From NCBI GenBank assembly GCA_015057115.1, contig SVEZ01000011.1, forward strand, positions 45,373 to 109,372: 64,000 nt of DNA. Direction: 5' to 3'. Shown piece after piece: positions 51,489 to 61,765 of this stretch. This stretch comes from Lachnospiraceae bacterium (GTDB taxonomy: Bacteria > Bacillota > Clostridia > Lachnospirales > Lachnospiraceae). The notes beneath the pieces were generated by a model. The model was not told the origin of the DNA. It ran no database searches and was given only the letters and a program-made list of their open reading frames with translations. Both the position numbers and the translations under genes were made by a program. Numbering within the stretch: the stretch's first letter is position 1; the number at the start of each line of letters is the position of its first letter.

Positions 51489-54400
51489 ATGTCATTACAG
51501 ATGATCCTGGGAAAGGCCGGAAGCGGCAAATCCACCTATTTATACAACAAAATCATTGAGGAAGCAGCAAAGAACCCCAAGCAGACATATCTGGTTCTGG
51601 TGCCGGAGCAGTTTACCTTAAGTACCCAGCAGGAATTTGTGTTTCGAAGCAGTAAGCAGTGCATAATGAATATAGATGTACTAAGCTTTGAGCGCCTTGC
51701 CTACCGGGTATTTGAGGAACTGGGAATCGAGAATAAGACGGTTTTAGATGATATCGGAAAAACGTTGTTAATCAGGCGGATTGTGCGGGAACACGGAAAA
51801 GAATTAAAGGTATTAAAGCGTAACATTGACCGTCCGGGGTATCTGGATCAGGTTAAGAGCCTTCTTACGGAATTTTCCCAGTATCATGTGAAGGAAGAGG
51901 AATTAACAAGAACCTTAGAGCAGTTGGAGGAAGGGCTTTTATACTATAAATTAAAAGATCTTACCATGATTTATAAGGAGTTTAACAGCATAATCCGGGA
52001 TAAATATCAGACCCCGGAAGGCTTGTTGATGCTTCTTCATGATGTAGCGCATAAATCGGCGCTTTTGAAGGATGCGGTAGTTTGCTTTGACGGCTATACC
52101 GGTTTTACTCCGGTGCAAAGAGTGTTCCTGGAAGCGCTTTTGCCCATGGTAAAAATCATGTATGTTACTGTGCTGGTGGATCCGAAAGAGGAGTATTTTA
52201 AGCCGGGGCAGCCCCATGAACTGTTTTACTTAAGCAAAAAGTATATTCAGTCTCTCATTAGACTGGCTAACCAAACGGGAACAGAAATCTTAGATCCGGT
52301 GATTATGCAGGAGCCGGGAGAGCGGCGTTTTAAAAATCATCCGGGACTCGCTGCCTTGGAGAGAAGTATATTCCAGAAAAAGTGCCAGCCTTACGTGGAG
52401 AAGCAGCAGGATGTGCAGATTGCAGAACTTTTAAGCCCGGAAAAAGAGGCGACCTTTGTGGCATCTAGGATTTATCATTATCGCCAAAAAGGATTGCGAT
52501 ATCAGGAAATGGCAGTGGTAACCGCTAATCCGGAACTTTACGGTGAGGTATTGAGCCGGGAATTTGAGCGGGCGGGATTTCCTTTTTTCCTGGATCAGAA
52601 AAAGAAAGTAACCTTAAATGCCTTTGTGGAGGTGGTAGAAGGGTTATTGGAGATGATAGAAGAAGACTTTTCCTATGAAGGAGTTTTTCGTTATCTGAAA
52701 ACCGGATTTTCCAATTTGAACGAGGAACAGGTGGAAAAACTGGAAAACTACTGTCTTGCTGCCAGAGTGCGGGGAGGTAAAAGCTACAGCATGCCTTTTG
52801 CATACCAACCCTACGGCTTTGAGGCGGAAGAGCTGGATGAAATCAATGAGATTCGGGAGGAATTTTTAGCACCTCTTCATTCCCTTATGGGGGCAAGAAA
52901 AGCGGAGAATACGGTGCGTATGCGGGCAGAGGCATTGTTTACCTGCCTTGAGGCGCTTAAGATGGAGGATAAACTGGAAGGGTTTAGTCAGTCCTTAATG
53001 GAAAAGGGAGAAAAACAAAAAGCCATGGAATACGCCGCCATTTATTCCGGTGTGGTTCAGATGTTTGAACGTTATGTGGCACTGATGGGAGAAGAGACCA
53101 TGGCCTTTAATGAGTTTCGCAAGCTGGTGGAGGCCGGACTTGAGGCAACAAAGGTGGCAACCATACCGGCAGGACGGGATTGTATTATAATCGGTGACAT
53201 TGAAAGAACCAGACTGGCTCATATTAAGGTGCTGTTTTTTGTGGGGGTATCCGAAGGAACGTTACCCAGAATATCCACAGGTAGCATTTGTCTGAATCAG
53301 AAGGAGAGGGAAACCTTAGATCAGATGGATATAGAGTTGGCGGCAGGGCCGAAGGAGAGACTATTTGTAGAACAGTTTTATCTGTATATGGTAATGGCTA
53401 AGGCGGAGCAGAAGTTGATTTTAACCTATCCGACACAGACCCTTACGGGAGAGGGAAAGAACCCGGCATATCTGATAGGAGCCATCCGGGAGATTTTGCC
53501 GGAAACAGAAATTCTTAAGGCAGACAGTCTGCCATCCATGGAGCAGTATTTCCATGAAAAAGCGGCTCTTTCTTATCTTTTGGAACACAGGCAAGAGGCG
53601 AAGAGTCAGGAGATTTCTGCTTACCTGAAAAAAGAACCGGAGTTTGCCGGACAATTTGCGCTTTTTGCCACGGCCTTTGGAGAAAAGAAAGAAGATAGTT
53701 TAGAGACTTCCCAGGTGGCGGAGCTTTTCGGAGAGGAAATTTCCGGAAGTGTTTCGAGACTGGAAACCTTTGCGGGATGCAGAAGACGTCATTTTCTGGA
53801 ATATGGTTTGCTGCTTTCGGAGCGAAATACCGGAAAGCTTACCATGATTGATGTGGGAACCATTTTTCACGGGGCTATGGAGCGGTATGTTCGCAGTATG
53901 AAGGAGCAGGGATACCAACCGGATACCATACCGGTACCCCTTCGGGATAAGCTGGTGGAAAAAGCGGTGTTGGATGAGGTGGCAGAATTAAATCAGACCT
54001 ACCTGTATGAAAATGCCAGAAATAACTACCAGATTCATCGGTTGACCACCATAGTAAAGCGAGCTGCCTGGGCTATGGGAAAACAGGCGAAAACCGGTGG
54101 TTTTGTGCCGGATAAGTTGGAAAAGAAATTCTTATTTACAGCGGACAAAGAGCAAATTTTGAAGCTGCAAAAGGACTTTCGAATGAAATTGAAAGGTAAA
54201 ATCGACCGTATCGATATCAAAACCGAGGGCGACAGCTGTCGGTATCGTGTGATTGATTATAAAAGTGGTAACAAGGAATTAAATATTAACCAGGTACTAA
54301 GCGGAGAGCAACTACAGCTTTTGACCTATGCTTATGCAGCGAAGAAGCTTCTAAATAAGGAGCAGGAAAAACCCCTTGTTTTGGATGGCGTGTATTATTA

Positions 54401-54791
54401 TCATCTGAAGGATCCTCTGGTGGAGGCAAAGGGAACGGATACAGACGAAGAGATAGACAAGAAGCTTTTTGACGAACTACGGTTGACGGGAGCCGGTGGA
54501 GAGGATGATTCGGTGAAAAAAGCCAGCCGGGAGTTCGGGGAGGAAGAGTTGCATCTTATGGAAGAGTATACCCTGCATAAGTTGCAATCCCTGGGAAATG
54601 AACTGGTGGAAGGGAAGCTTTCCCCCAACCCAGTTAAAAGAAAGGATGCCTTAACCTGCGATTACTGTCCCTATCGTACAAGCTGCGGCTTTGAGGAAGA
54701 AGGTCAGGCAGATAAGGTGCGTCTGTTAACGGAAGAAAAACCGGAGGAAGTTCTTCAGAAGATGAAGGATACCCTGGAGAAAGGAGTCTAA
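51489..54791 (+). CDS. addB: ATP-dependent helicase/nuclease subunit B (AddB)
   Basis: A 1,100-residue subunit of the AddAB recombination complex. The N-terminal Walker-like GKAGSGKST is at residues 9-17. The C-terminal nuclease domain (about 790-1,100) has the VIDYKSGNKELN motif near 922, and the four Fe-S ligands Cys764 (TFAGCRRRHFLEYG), Cys1057, Cys1060 and Cys1066 (CDYCPYRTSC) are all present. AddB scans DNA for the recombination hotspot and cuts the 5' strand. It lies four bp before addA, which with it processes double-strand breaks. Confidence 0.95.
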   Translation: MSLQMILGKAGSGKSTYLYNKIIEEAAKNPKQTYLVLVPEQFTLSTQQEFVFRSSKQCIMNIDVLSFERLAYRVFEELGIENKTVLDDIGKTLLIRRIVREHGKELKVLKRNIDRPGYLDQVKSLLTEFSQYHVKEEELTRTLEQLEEGLLYYKLKDLTMIYKEFNSIIRDKYQTPEGLLMLLHDVAHKSALLKDAVVCFDGYTGFTPVQRVFLEALLPMVKIMYVTVLVDPKEEYFKPGQPHELFYLSKKYIQSLIRLANQTGTEILDPVIMQEPGERRFKNHPGLAALERSIFQKKCQPYVEKQQDVQIAELLSPEKEATFVASRIYHYRQKGLRYQEMAVVTANPELYGEVLSREFERAGFPFFLDQKKKVTLNAFVEVVEGLLEMIEEDFSYEGVFRYLKTGFSNLNEEQVEKLENYCLAARVRGGKSYSMPFAYQPYGFEAEELDEINEIREEFLAPLHSLMGARKAENTVRMRAEALFTCLEALKMEDKLEGFSQSLMEKGEKQKAMEYAAIYSGVVQMFERYVALMGEETMAFNEFRKLVEAGLEATKVATIPAGRDCIIIGDIERTRLAHIKVLFFVGVSEGTLPRISTGSICLNQKERETLDQMDIELAAGPKERLFVEQFYLYMVMAKAEQKLILTYPTQTLTGEGKNPAYLIGAIREILPETEILKADSLPSMEQYFHEKAALSYLLEHRQEAKSQEISAYLKKEPEFAGQFALFATAFGEKKEDSLETSQVAELFGEEISGSVSRLETFAGCRRRHFLEYGLLLSERNTGKLTMIDVGTIFHGAMERYVRSMKEQGYQPDTIPVPLRDKLVEKAVLDEVAELNQTYLYENARNNYQIHRLTTIVKRAAWAMGKQAKTGGFVPDKLEKKFLFTADKEQILKLQKDFRMKLKGKIDRIDIKTEGDSCRYRVIDYKSGNKELNINQVLSGEQLQLLTYAYAAKKLLNKEQEKPLVLDGVYYYHLKDPLVEAKGTDTDEEIDKKLFDELRLTGAGGEDDSVKKASREFGEEELHLMEEYTLHKLQSLGNELVEGKLSPNPVKRKDALTCDYCPYRTSCGFEEEGQADKVRLLTEEKPEEVLQKMKDTLEKGV

Positions 54792-54794
54792 ACC

Positions 54795-57700
54795 ATGGAT
54801 TTTACAAAGGAACAGGAACAGGTTATTACCTTAAGAGACCGGAACCTTTTGGTATCTGCGGCGGCGGGCTCCGGAAAGACTACCGTACTGGTAGAGAGAA
54901 TCTGCCGTATGATATTGGACGAGAAGGATCCTATGGATGTGGATGAACTTCTGGTTGTTACTTTTACCGAAGCGGCGGCTTCGGAGATGAAGAACCGTCT
55001 TTTGAATGCGCTAATGAAGCGGTCGGAGGAGGAACCTCGAAATATTCATTTAAAGAGGCAGTTATCCCTGATTCATCAGGCAATGATTACTACCATTGAC
55101 GGTTTTTGTATGCAGTTTTTAAAAGAACATTTCTATCTGACAGAGTTAGAACCGGGATTTCGGGTGGTGGATAACAACGAACAGAAGTTGATAATGGAAG
55201 ATGTGATGGAACATGTGCTGCAGCGCTTTTACGAGGAAAAGGACCCGAAATTCCTTGCCTTCGTAGATAATTATGCCAGTGGTCGAAGTGATGAAAAACT
55301 GGTGGAGCTGATTAAAAAATTCTATGAAAGCGCAATTTCCACACCCTGGCCCAAACTGTGGATTACCCGGTGCAAGCAGGCCTATGAGAAAAAAGATGCT
55401 AAGCAGTTTTACAGTCTGCCAATTTTACAGGAGATTGTTCAGGATACACAGTTAAAGGTAAAGGATGCCATGGCGCTTTTATCCAAGGCTTCGGACAGTA
55501 TAGCTCAGTCTGCCGCCTTAGAGAAGTTTTATCTGTATTTGTTGGATGAAAAAGAACGGCTGGCGGCCTGCATGAATGCAGAGTCAGTACAGGATTTTTA
55601 CCCCATTCTTACAGGTTACAAAATGGGCAGAATGCCCACCATCCGAAATTTGGATGAAGCGGATGGGGAGGCCAAAGATTATGCAAAAAGCATGCGGGAT
55701 GGCGCCGCCAAGATATTAAAAGAGTTGGCGGGGGATTATTACTTCAGAAGTCCGGAAGAGATGATGGAAGACTATTACGGTATGAAGGACATGGCAGGGG
55801 TGTTATGTGATTTAACCCTTTGCTTTTATGAGGAGTTCACGAAGGAAAAACGCAAGCGTGATGTGGTGGACTTTTCGGATATGGAACATCTGACATTGGA
55901 AATTCTTTATGAGGAGCCGGGGAAGGTATCTTCCGTAGGCAAGTCTTACGGCAGACGGTTTAAAGAAATCATGATGGATGAGTATCAGGATTCCAATGCT
56001 TTGCAGGAAGCCATTGTGTCTGCCATTCAGTACGGTCGTGGAAAGAAAAACCGCTTTATGGTAGGTGATGTGAAGCAGAGTATTTATCGGTTCCGACAGG
56101 CAGAACCGGAACTGTTTGTGGAAAAATATGATACCTACCGGTATGGTGATGGAGAAGAAGTAAAGATTGATTTGGATCAGAACTTCCGAAGCCGCAGTCA
56201 GGTCCTTACTTTTTCCAATCAGATTTTTGAAGCGCTGATGCAGCGGAATCTGGGGGATATCGCCTATGACGAACATGCCAGCTTAAAGTACGGGGCAAAC
56301 TATAACCGAGATCTGGATGAACTCTATATTCCGGAGGTAGTACTTTTTGACCGCGGAATGGAAGAAGAGGATAATCAGGATAAGGAAAAAGCGGAAGCTA
56401 TTCTAATCGGCGAGAAAATCCGGGAATTCATGGAGAAGGGACAGGTAACGGAAAAAGACGGTAGTTTCCGGAAACCCTGCTATAAGGATATTGTGATTTT
56501 GCTTCGTTCCAAAAAAATGGCGCCCATTATTGCGGAGGAATTGAAGAAAATGTCTATTCCGGCAGTAGCCATGGAAAAGACCGGATATTTTGAAACACCG
56601 GAAGTAAACTGCGTGCTTAGTTTTTTACAGCTGGTGGATAATGTGCGACAGGATATTCCGTTATTTTGTGTGTTAAACAGCCCCATTGTAGGGTTAAAGG
56701 ATTCGGAGCTCGCGGATATAAAGGCAGCAGGAAGCGGAAAACACTTTTATGAGGATGTTTTATCCTATACCCGCAAGCCGGAGATAGAAGAGAAATTGCA
56801 GGACTTTTTCCGACTTTTGGAGGAATTTAGAAGACTGGCAGTGTATCGTCCCATTCATGAGTTGATTTTATTGTTTTATGAAAAAACAGGGTATGAGAAA
56901 TATGTGGGACTGCTTCCCGGTGGAAATGTGAAACAAATGAACTTAAACATTCTGGTGGAGCGGGCAAGAGCCTACGAAAGCAGTAGTTATCATGGACTGT
57001 TTCACTTTTTGCGCTATATTCATAAGCTGAAGGAATACAATCTGGAATTGACGGAGGGCTCACCGGATGCGGGAAAGGATGCGGTCTTTTTAATGACCAT
57101 CCACAAGAGCAAGGGATTGGAATTTCCCATGGTTATTGTGGCGGGACTGGGCAGAGGCTTTAATAAAAGCGATGCCAAGGCGGATCTTTTAATTGGTGTA
57201 AAAGAAGGTATACTTCTTCGGTATATTGACGGGAAAAAGCGGATTAAGCGGGATACAGTCTTTTTCAAAGCCATGAAAAATAAGATTGTAAAGGACAATC
57301 TGGCAGAAGAAATACGCGTGTTGTACGTTGCCTTAACCCGTGCAAAAGAGAAACTGGTAATTACCGGCTCTGTGAAGGATTATGAGGCCATGAAGGCCGG
57401 AGCGGAGTTTCTTTTGGAAGGGGATAGAGTCAGCTACAGTGCTAAGTTAAAAGCGAAAAACTTCCTGGATTTCATTTTGCCGGCGCTATTCGGAAGAAAA
57501 ATTTACACCCAGGCTATGGTGGATATTTCGGTGCATGGAGCGGTTTTAGAGAATGTGGAGAGTGCCTTGCAGCTTATGGAAAAAGAGGAAGCGGCAGAGC
57601 TGTTTTTACATCCCATGGAAACTAAGGAGGGGCAGCAGGAGCTTAGGAAAATGTTTGCTTCCACCTACTTTAGAGAGGCGGAATTAAGTTTGCCTATTAA

Positions 57701-58391
57701 AATGTCTGTTTCGGAAATTAAACATCATTTTATGGATGCCTTGTATGAAGCGGAAGAAGTACCGGAGTTTCTGGTGGAGCCTGCCACAGAAGAGGAGAGC
57801 AAACACCATGTGCCCGCATTTTTAGCAGAGGAAGGAAGCGGAGAGACATCGGTGAATCCGGGAGCCCTGCGAGGTACTGCGGTCCATCGGGCGTTAGAAT
57901 GTATTGCCTTTGAAGACCATCGGTTGGAAGAACCGACGGAGGAGACGATTCGGGCGGAACTAATGGGAATTGAAGAAGCGGGGCTTATGAGTAAAGAGGC
58001 GGTGGAGCTTGTGAATGTAAGGAAACTGCTTACTTTCTTTAAGAGCCCTTTGGGGCAGCAGATGCGCAAAGCTGCAAAAGAGAAATCCCTTACCAAGGAA
58101 CAACCTTTTGTTATGGCAATCACTCCGAAGGAGGCAGGATTGACGGTAGAAACCGAGGATAAGATTCTGGTGCAGGGAATCATTGATGCCTTCTATGAAA
58201 AGGAAGGAAAACTGGTGTTGGTGGATTACAAAACAGACCGGGTAGAAAGCGGAAAGGAGTTGTCAGACCGCTATAGGAAGCAAATGGAGCTTTATAAGGA
58301 TGCCATTGAGCGTATTTTTCAAAAGCCGGTAAAAAGTATATTTCTGTATTCCTTCCATTTACAGGAAGCCATTGACGTGTTAGCGGAATAA
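54795..58391 (+). CDS. addA: ATP-dependent helicase/nuclease subunit A (AddA)
   Basis: A 1,198-residue UvrD-like helicase fused to a RecB-type nuclease. The Q-motif FTKEQEQVI starts the protein, Walker A AAAGSGKTT is near 25, motif II MMDEYQDSN near 398 and motif VI VLYVALTRAKEKL near 843. The PD-(D/E)XK nuclease domain at the C-terminus has LVDYKTDRV near 1143. The helicase moves 3' to 5' and the nuclease trims the 3' strand. The whole complex replaces RecBCD in Firmicutes. Confidence 0.96.
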   Translation: MDFTKEQEQVITLRDRNLLVSAAAGSGKTTVLVERICRMILDEKDPMDVDELLVVTFTEAAASEMKNRLLNALMKRSEEEPRNIHLKRQLSLIHQAMITTIDGFCMQFLKEHFYLTELEPGFRVVDNNEQKLIMEDVMEHVLQRFYEEKDPKFLAFVDNYASGRSDEKLVELIKKFYESAISTPWPKLWITRCKQAYEKKDAKQFYSLPILQEIVQDTQLKVKDAMALLSKASDSIAQSAALEKFYLYLLDEKERLAACMNAESVQDFYPILTGYKMGRMPTIRNLDEADGEAKDYAKSMRDGAAKILKELAGDYYFRSPEEMMEDYYGMKDMAGVLCDLTLCFYEEFTKEKRKRDVVDFSDMEHLTLEILYEEPGKVSSVGKSYGRRFKEIMMDEYQDSNALQEAIVSAIQYGRGKKNRFMVGDVKQSIYRFRQAEPELFVEKYDTYRYGDGEEVKIDLDQNFRSRSQVLTFSNQIFEALMQRNLGDIAYDEHASLKYGANYNRDLDELYIPEVVLFDRGMEEEDNQDKEKAEAILIGEKIREFMEKGQVTEKDGSFRKPCYKDIVILLRSKKMAPIIAEELKKMSIPAVAMEKTGYFETPEVNCVLSFLQLVDNVRQDIPLFCVLNSPIVGLKDSELADIKAAGSGKHFYEDVLSYTRKPEIEEKLQDFFRLLEEFRRLAVYRPIHELILLFYEKTGYEKYVGLLPGGNVKQMNLNILVERARAYESSSYHGLFHFLRYIHKLKEYNLELTEGSPDAGKDAVFLMTIHKSKGLEFPMVIVAGLGRGFNKSDAKADLLIGVKEGILLRYIDGKKRIKRDTVFFKAMKNKIVKDNLAEEIRVLYVALTRAKEKLVITGSVKDYEAMKAGAEFLLEGDRVSYSAKLKAKNFLDFILPALFGRKIYTQAMVDISVHGAVLENVESALQLMEKEEAAELFLHPMETKEGQQELRKMFASTYFREAELSLPIKMSVSEIKHHFMDALYEAEEVPEFLVEPATEEESKHHVPAFLAEEGSGETSVNPGALRGTAVHRALECIAFEDHRLEEPTEETIRAELMGIEEAGLMSKEAVELVNVRKLLTFFKSPLGQQMRKAAKEKSLTKEQPFVMAITPKEAGLTVETEDKILVQGIIDAFYEKEGKLVLVDYKTDRVESGKELSDRYRKQMELYKDAIERIFQKPVKSIFLYSFHLQEAIDVLAE

Positions 58392-58450
58392 AACTATAAT
58401 AAAAATGAGAATCGTTGCGTTTAGGCAGCAGGAAAGAGGTTTTGAAATAC

Positions 58451-59050
58451 ATGAAACCAAATATCATACTTGCCAGCGGATCACCGAGAAGACGGGATTT
58501 GCTTAGTCAAATCGGACTTACCTTTACGGTCAGCCCGGCCAAAGGAGAGGAGAAAATCACGGAAGATAAGCCGGAGGAGGCAGTTAAACAGCTTGCCAGC
58601 CAGAAGGCTCAGGAGGTTTACCTTTCTTATATTTCCGAGGGAAAGCTTCCAAAAGGAGACACCTGGTTTATTGGTGCCGATACGGTGGTAGCTTATCAGA
58701 ATACCATACTGGGAAAACCGAAGGACGAGGAAGATGCCTTTAACATGCTTCACATGTTGCAGGGAAAAGGGCATCAGGTACATACCGGAGTTTGCATTAT
58801 AGCAGTGAATGGGGATGGGGGCGTGTCCATGGAGACGTTTTGTGAGACCACCCAGGTAAATCTGTATTCCATGACAGAAGAGAATATCCGGGAGTATATT
58901 CGGACGAAAGAACCTATGGATAAGGCGGGAGCCTATGCGATTCAAGGATTTTTTGCCCAGTATATCAAGGGAATATCCGGAGACTATTCCAATGTAGTGG
59001 GACTTCCGGTAGGTCGAATCGGGAAACGGCTTCGGGAATACGAAGGATAG
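58451..59050 (+). CDS. maf: Maf family nucleotide pyrophosphatase
   Basis: A 199-residue protein starting MKPNIILASGSPRRRDLL at 58451; an earlier start is inside the short leader. The Maf signature LASGSPRR at residues 7-14, IGADTVVAYQ near 77 and the TGVCII/ETTQV region are conserved. Maf proteins hydrolyse noncanonical nucleoside triphosphates (dTTP/UTP and modified bases) and inhibit septation when overproduced. It lies 59 bp after addA and 10 bp before the next small gene. Confidence 0.94.
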   Translation: MKPNIILASGSPRRRDLLSQIGLTFTVSPAKGEEKITEDKPEEAVKQLASQKAQEVYLSYISEGKLPKGDTWFIGADTVVAYQNTILGKPKDEEDAFNMLHMLQGKGHQVHTGVCIIAVNGDGGVSMETFCETTQVNLYSMTEENIREYIRTKEPMDKAGAYAIQGFFAQYIKGISGDYSNVVGLPVGRIGKRLREYEG

Positions 59051-59060
59051 GAGTGAGAGT

Positions 59061-59324
59061 ATGTTTGAATACGATGAAGAGTGCCTGGATGTGTTTTTAG
59101 AACAGCAGGAACAGCTTTTGGGAAGAAAAGAATTTACCACCAGAGAGGACGCAGATGTCTTTTTATCAGATTGCATGGCATGTGTCTGCAAAGATCTGGA
59201 CGAAGTTAGAGAGTATTTGGAAGAAGCGGGAATGGACGCTTATGGAATGTCCGATGAGGAGCTTTTATCACAGAGTGAACTCTTTGCCTTGTCCAAGGGA
59301 CGTTTTCTGGTAGTAGAGGGATAA
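59061..59324 (+). CDS. Hypothetical acidic protein
   Basis: An 87-residue acidic protein with a GAGTGAGAG leader. It is helical, with Cys at residues 38, 41 and 43 and several ordered Asp/Glu pairs (DLDEVREYLEEAGMDAYGMSDEELL). The helical ending with an EAGMD..MSDEEL pattern looks regulatory or protein-binding, but no family is recognised. It lies between maf and a PrsA-like lipoprotein with gaps of about 10 bp, so it is a real translated gene in this operon. Confidence 0.65.
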   Translation: MFEYDEECLDVFLEQQEQLLGRKEFTTREDADVFLSDCMACVCKDLDEVREYLEEAGMDAYGMSDEELLSQSELFALSKGRFLVVEG

Positions 59325-59335
59325 GGAGTAGTAGA

Positions 59336-60334
59336 ATGCACAAGAAGATAATAGCCCTGTTTTTGGCCATGGCTCTTGCAGTTACCGGACTTACAGGGTG
59401 CAGCATTTTTGGAACCAAGGTGGTTCTTACCACCAGCCTTACAGATTCCACAGTCTGCCGGGTAGGGGAAGAAACAGTGAGCGTAGCTCAGGCTAAGGTA
59501 TTTCTTATGAATTACCGGAATTCCTATGAGAAGGTATACGGAAAGGGAATTATTAAGGTATCCGACGGAAATCAGAGCCTTGAGAAATACACAAAGAAAA
59601 CCACCTTATCTGTGCTTGCCAAGATGAAGACCATGAAGCTTCTGGCGGAGAAAATGAAGATTTCTCTGTCAAAGGAGGAAACCGAGAAGGTACGAAAGGC
59701 AGCAGCGGAATACTATAACTCTTTGTCCAAGGGAGACCTTTCGGTTCTTTCCGTGAATGAAGAAGCGATAGAAGAATTATATAGGGATATGGCAGTGGCA
59801 ACGAAACTGTATACCGACCTAACAGGTGGTGTCAGCAGCGAGGTCAGTGATGACGATGCCAGAGTCATGTTGGTAAAACAGCTTGTGGTAGCAGATGCAG
59901 CTACGGCGAAAACCGTGGAAAAGAAGTTGAAGGCAGGAACCGCTTTTGAAAATCTCATCAGCTATTACAGCAATGAAACCGGCGATACCATTGCTTTGTA
60001 TCGCCAGAAGATGAGTGATACCGCCTATCAGGTATTAAAGCAGTTGGATGATGAGGAAGTTTCTCATTGTATTCAGGAAAATGGAAAATACTATTTTTAT
60101 AAAATTGTGAGCCGAATCGATCGGGAACTTACCAATGAGAATAAAAGCGTGATTTTGAAGGAGTGGGCGAGAGCCGCTTTTGACACGGTTTATCAGAAGT
60201 TTTGTAAGAAATTAAGCTCGGATTACAACGAAGAGGTTTGGGAGGATATTTCTTTAAAAGAAGGAAAAGAATGCACTACTTCCAGCTTTTTTGAAGTGTT
60301 TGATAAGCATCTGGGCTATTTGAAGCAGGAGTAA
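59336..60334 (+). CDS. PrsA/SurA-like lipoprotein (chaperone, degenerate peptidyl-prolyl isomerase)
   Basis: A 332-residue lipoprotein whose signal peptide ends TGLTGC (Cys22 lipidated). Residues 35-165 resemble the SurA N-terminal helical chaperone domain (VGEETVSVAQAKVFLMNYRNSYEKVYG). The central part of about 180-265 has the length of a parvulin domain (LVVADAATAKTVEKKLKAGTAFENL, then YYFYKIVSRID) but lacks the usual catalytic GDLG loop, so isomerase activity is doubtful. It probably helps fold exported proteins outside the membrane. Confidence 0.8.
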   Translation: MHKKIIALFLAMALAVTGLTGCSIFGTKVVLTTSLTDSTVCRVGEETVSVAQAKVFLMNYRNSYEKVYGKGIIKVSDGNQSLEKYTKKTTLSVLAKMKTMKLLAEKMKISLSKEETEKVRKAAAEYYNSLSKGDLSVLSVNEEAIEELYRDMAVATKLYTDLTGGVSSEVSDDDARVMLVKQLVVADAATAKTVEKKLKAGTAFENLISYYSNETGDTIALYRQKMSDTAYQVLKQLDDEEVSHCIQENGKYYFYKIVSRIDRELTNENKSVILKEWARAAFDTVYQKFCKKLSSDYNEEVWEDISLKEGKECTTSSFFEVFDKHLGYLKQE

Positions 60335-60337
60335 GGG

Positions 60338-60715
60338 ATGGAGAGAAAAGTTTTAGTATTAAGCGGACTGAGCATCCTTGCAGGAATTTGCATCGGTGCC
60401 CTGTCAGCCTTTTCACCGGCAGTGAAGGAGTTGGTGAATTACGGTGGAGGAATGATGATTCTGCTGGGAGCAGTATTTTATGACTCTGCTGTTGTCAGTC
60501 ATATATATGGAGAGGGCAAACCGCCGAAGCGCAGCTTGATTCGGTTGGCGGTCTATCTTCTTTTGGCGGTATGCTTTATTATGGTACCCCAGTATGTTGC
60601 AATGATGGAAGCAGGCAGAAGACTTTGCAGAGCACTTGGTATAGCATTTTTGTTGCTGGCGCTTTTGAAATTTTTTGTTTTTACCACCATGGGCGAACAG
60701 GAGATTACAGATTAA
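60338..60715 (+). CDS. Small four-helix membrane protein
   Basis: A 125-residue protein with four hydrophobic segments (about residues 5-24, 32-54, 67-88 and 97-117), starting three bases after the lipoprotein stop. Basic residues after the second helix suggest that this loop is inside. No domain is recognised and no partner is implied beyond shared transcription. It could be a small transporter or a membrane-biogenesis factor. Confidence 0.65.
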   Translation: MERKVLVLSGLSILAGICIGALSAFSPAVKELVNYGGGMMILLGAVFYDSAVVSHIYGEGKPPKRSLIRLAVYLLLAVCFIMVPQYVAMMEAGRRLCRALGIAFLLLALLKFFVFTTMGEQEITD

Positions 60716-60748
60716 AGGTACCGCAGGGTTTTGAAACGGAGGTACGTT

Positions 60749-61747
60749 ATGAATTTAGTAAATGCAATGGAATATTGGCAGGGGCGTGTGGACAGCGAGA
60801 CGGATTACGAAGCTTTTCGCTGGCACCAGAAGGTGGAACCTATTGATTTGAACACCGCAGAGCCCTTTACTGGTAAGCTGGGCTTTGTTTTTATCGGATT
60901 TTGTTCGGATTTAGGTGTTTCCAGAAACCGCGGTCGAAGCGGTGCAGCCCTTGGTCCTGATTTTATTAGAAAACAGATGGCAACCCTTCCTTGTAACTTT
61001 CAGCAGGAAGTGAAAATGTATGATGCCGGAGATGTGGATTGTACGGAGATTACCTTGGAAGCCGGGCAGCAAAGGCTGTCGGAGGCGGTAAAAAAAGCCT
61101 TGGATTTAGGACTTTTTCCCATCGTTTTAGGTGGCGGTCACGAAACAACCTTCGGACATTATATGGGACATCACGATTACCGTGCAGAGCAGTACGGTAC
61201 GCCGGATATGGGAATTATTAACTTTGATGCACATTTTGATATCCGGCCGTATGATAAGGGGGCTTCTTCCGGAAGTATGTTCCGACAGATTGCGGATATT
61301 TGTGAGAAGGAGAATCGACCGTTTCGATATCTTCCGGTGGGAATTCAGTTACATTCCAATACGGTGAGCCTTTTCCATACAGCGGAGAAGCTGGGGGTTC
61401 AGTACATTCTTGCAAAGGAACTGCAGGAAGGCGGACAGATGGAAGCCATCGCGAAAATGGATCATTTTTTATTTGAAAATAAAAATCTTTATGTTACGGT
61501 TTGTACGGATGTTTTTTCTTCCGCTTTTGCCCCGGGTGTAAGTGCACCGCAGGCATTGGGACTTGACCCGAAGGAAATGCTTCCTCTTTTGAAGCACACT
61601 ATTCGAACCCGTAAGGTGAAGGGATTTGATATCTGTGAAGTGGCACCACGATTTGACTCTGATAATACCACGGCGAAACTTGCTGCCGTGTTGATATTTG
61701 CCGTTGTGGAAACCATGGCGGAATGTGAAGGCTTACTATTTTTCTAA
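60749..61747 (+). CDS. Formimidoylglutamase-like enzyme (arginase/ureohydrolase family)
   Basis: A 332-residue ureohydrolase. I start at the ATG at 60749 because GGAGG lies 6-10 nt upstream. Metal-binding motifs are LGGGHETTFGHY near 128, NFDAHFDIRPYD near 158 and CTDVFSSAFAPGVSAPQALG near 252, the last resembling HutG more than arginase or agmatinase. HutG yields glutamate and formamide from N-formimino-glutamate in histidine breakdown. No other hut genes are present within the window, so function might be borrowed or changed. Confidence 0.78.
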   Translation: MNLVNAMEYWQGRVDSETDYEAFRWHQKVEPIDLNTAEPFTGKLGFVFIGFCSDLGVSRNRGRSGAALGPDFIRKQMATLPCNFQQEVKMYDAGDVDCTEITLEAGQQRLSEAVKKALDLGLFPIVLGGGHETTFGHYMGHHDYRAEQYGTPDMGIINFDAHFDIRPYDKGASSGSMFRQIADICEKENRPFRYLPVGIQLHSNTVSLFHTAEKLGVQYILAKELQEGGQMEAIAKMDHFLFENKNLYVTVCTDVFSSAFAPGVSAPQALGLDPKEMLPLLKHTIRTRKVKGFDICEVAPRFDSDNTTAKLAAVLIFAVVETMAECEGLLFF

Positions 61748-61765
61748 TGTTGGGAGGGTATGTAT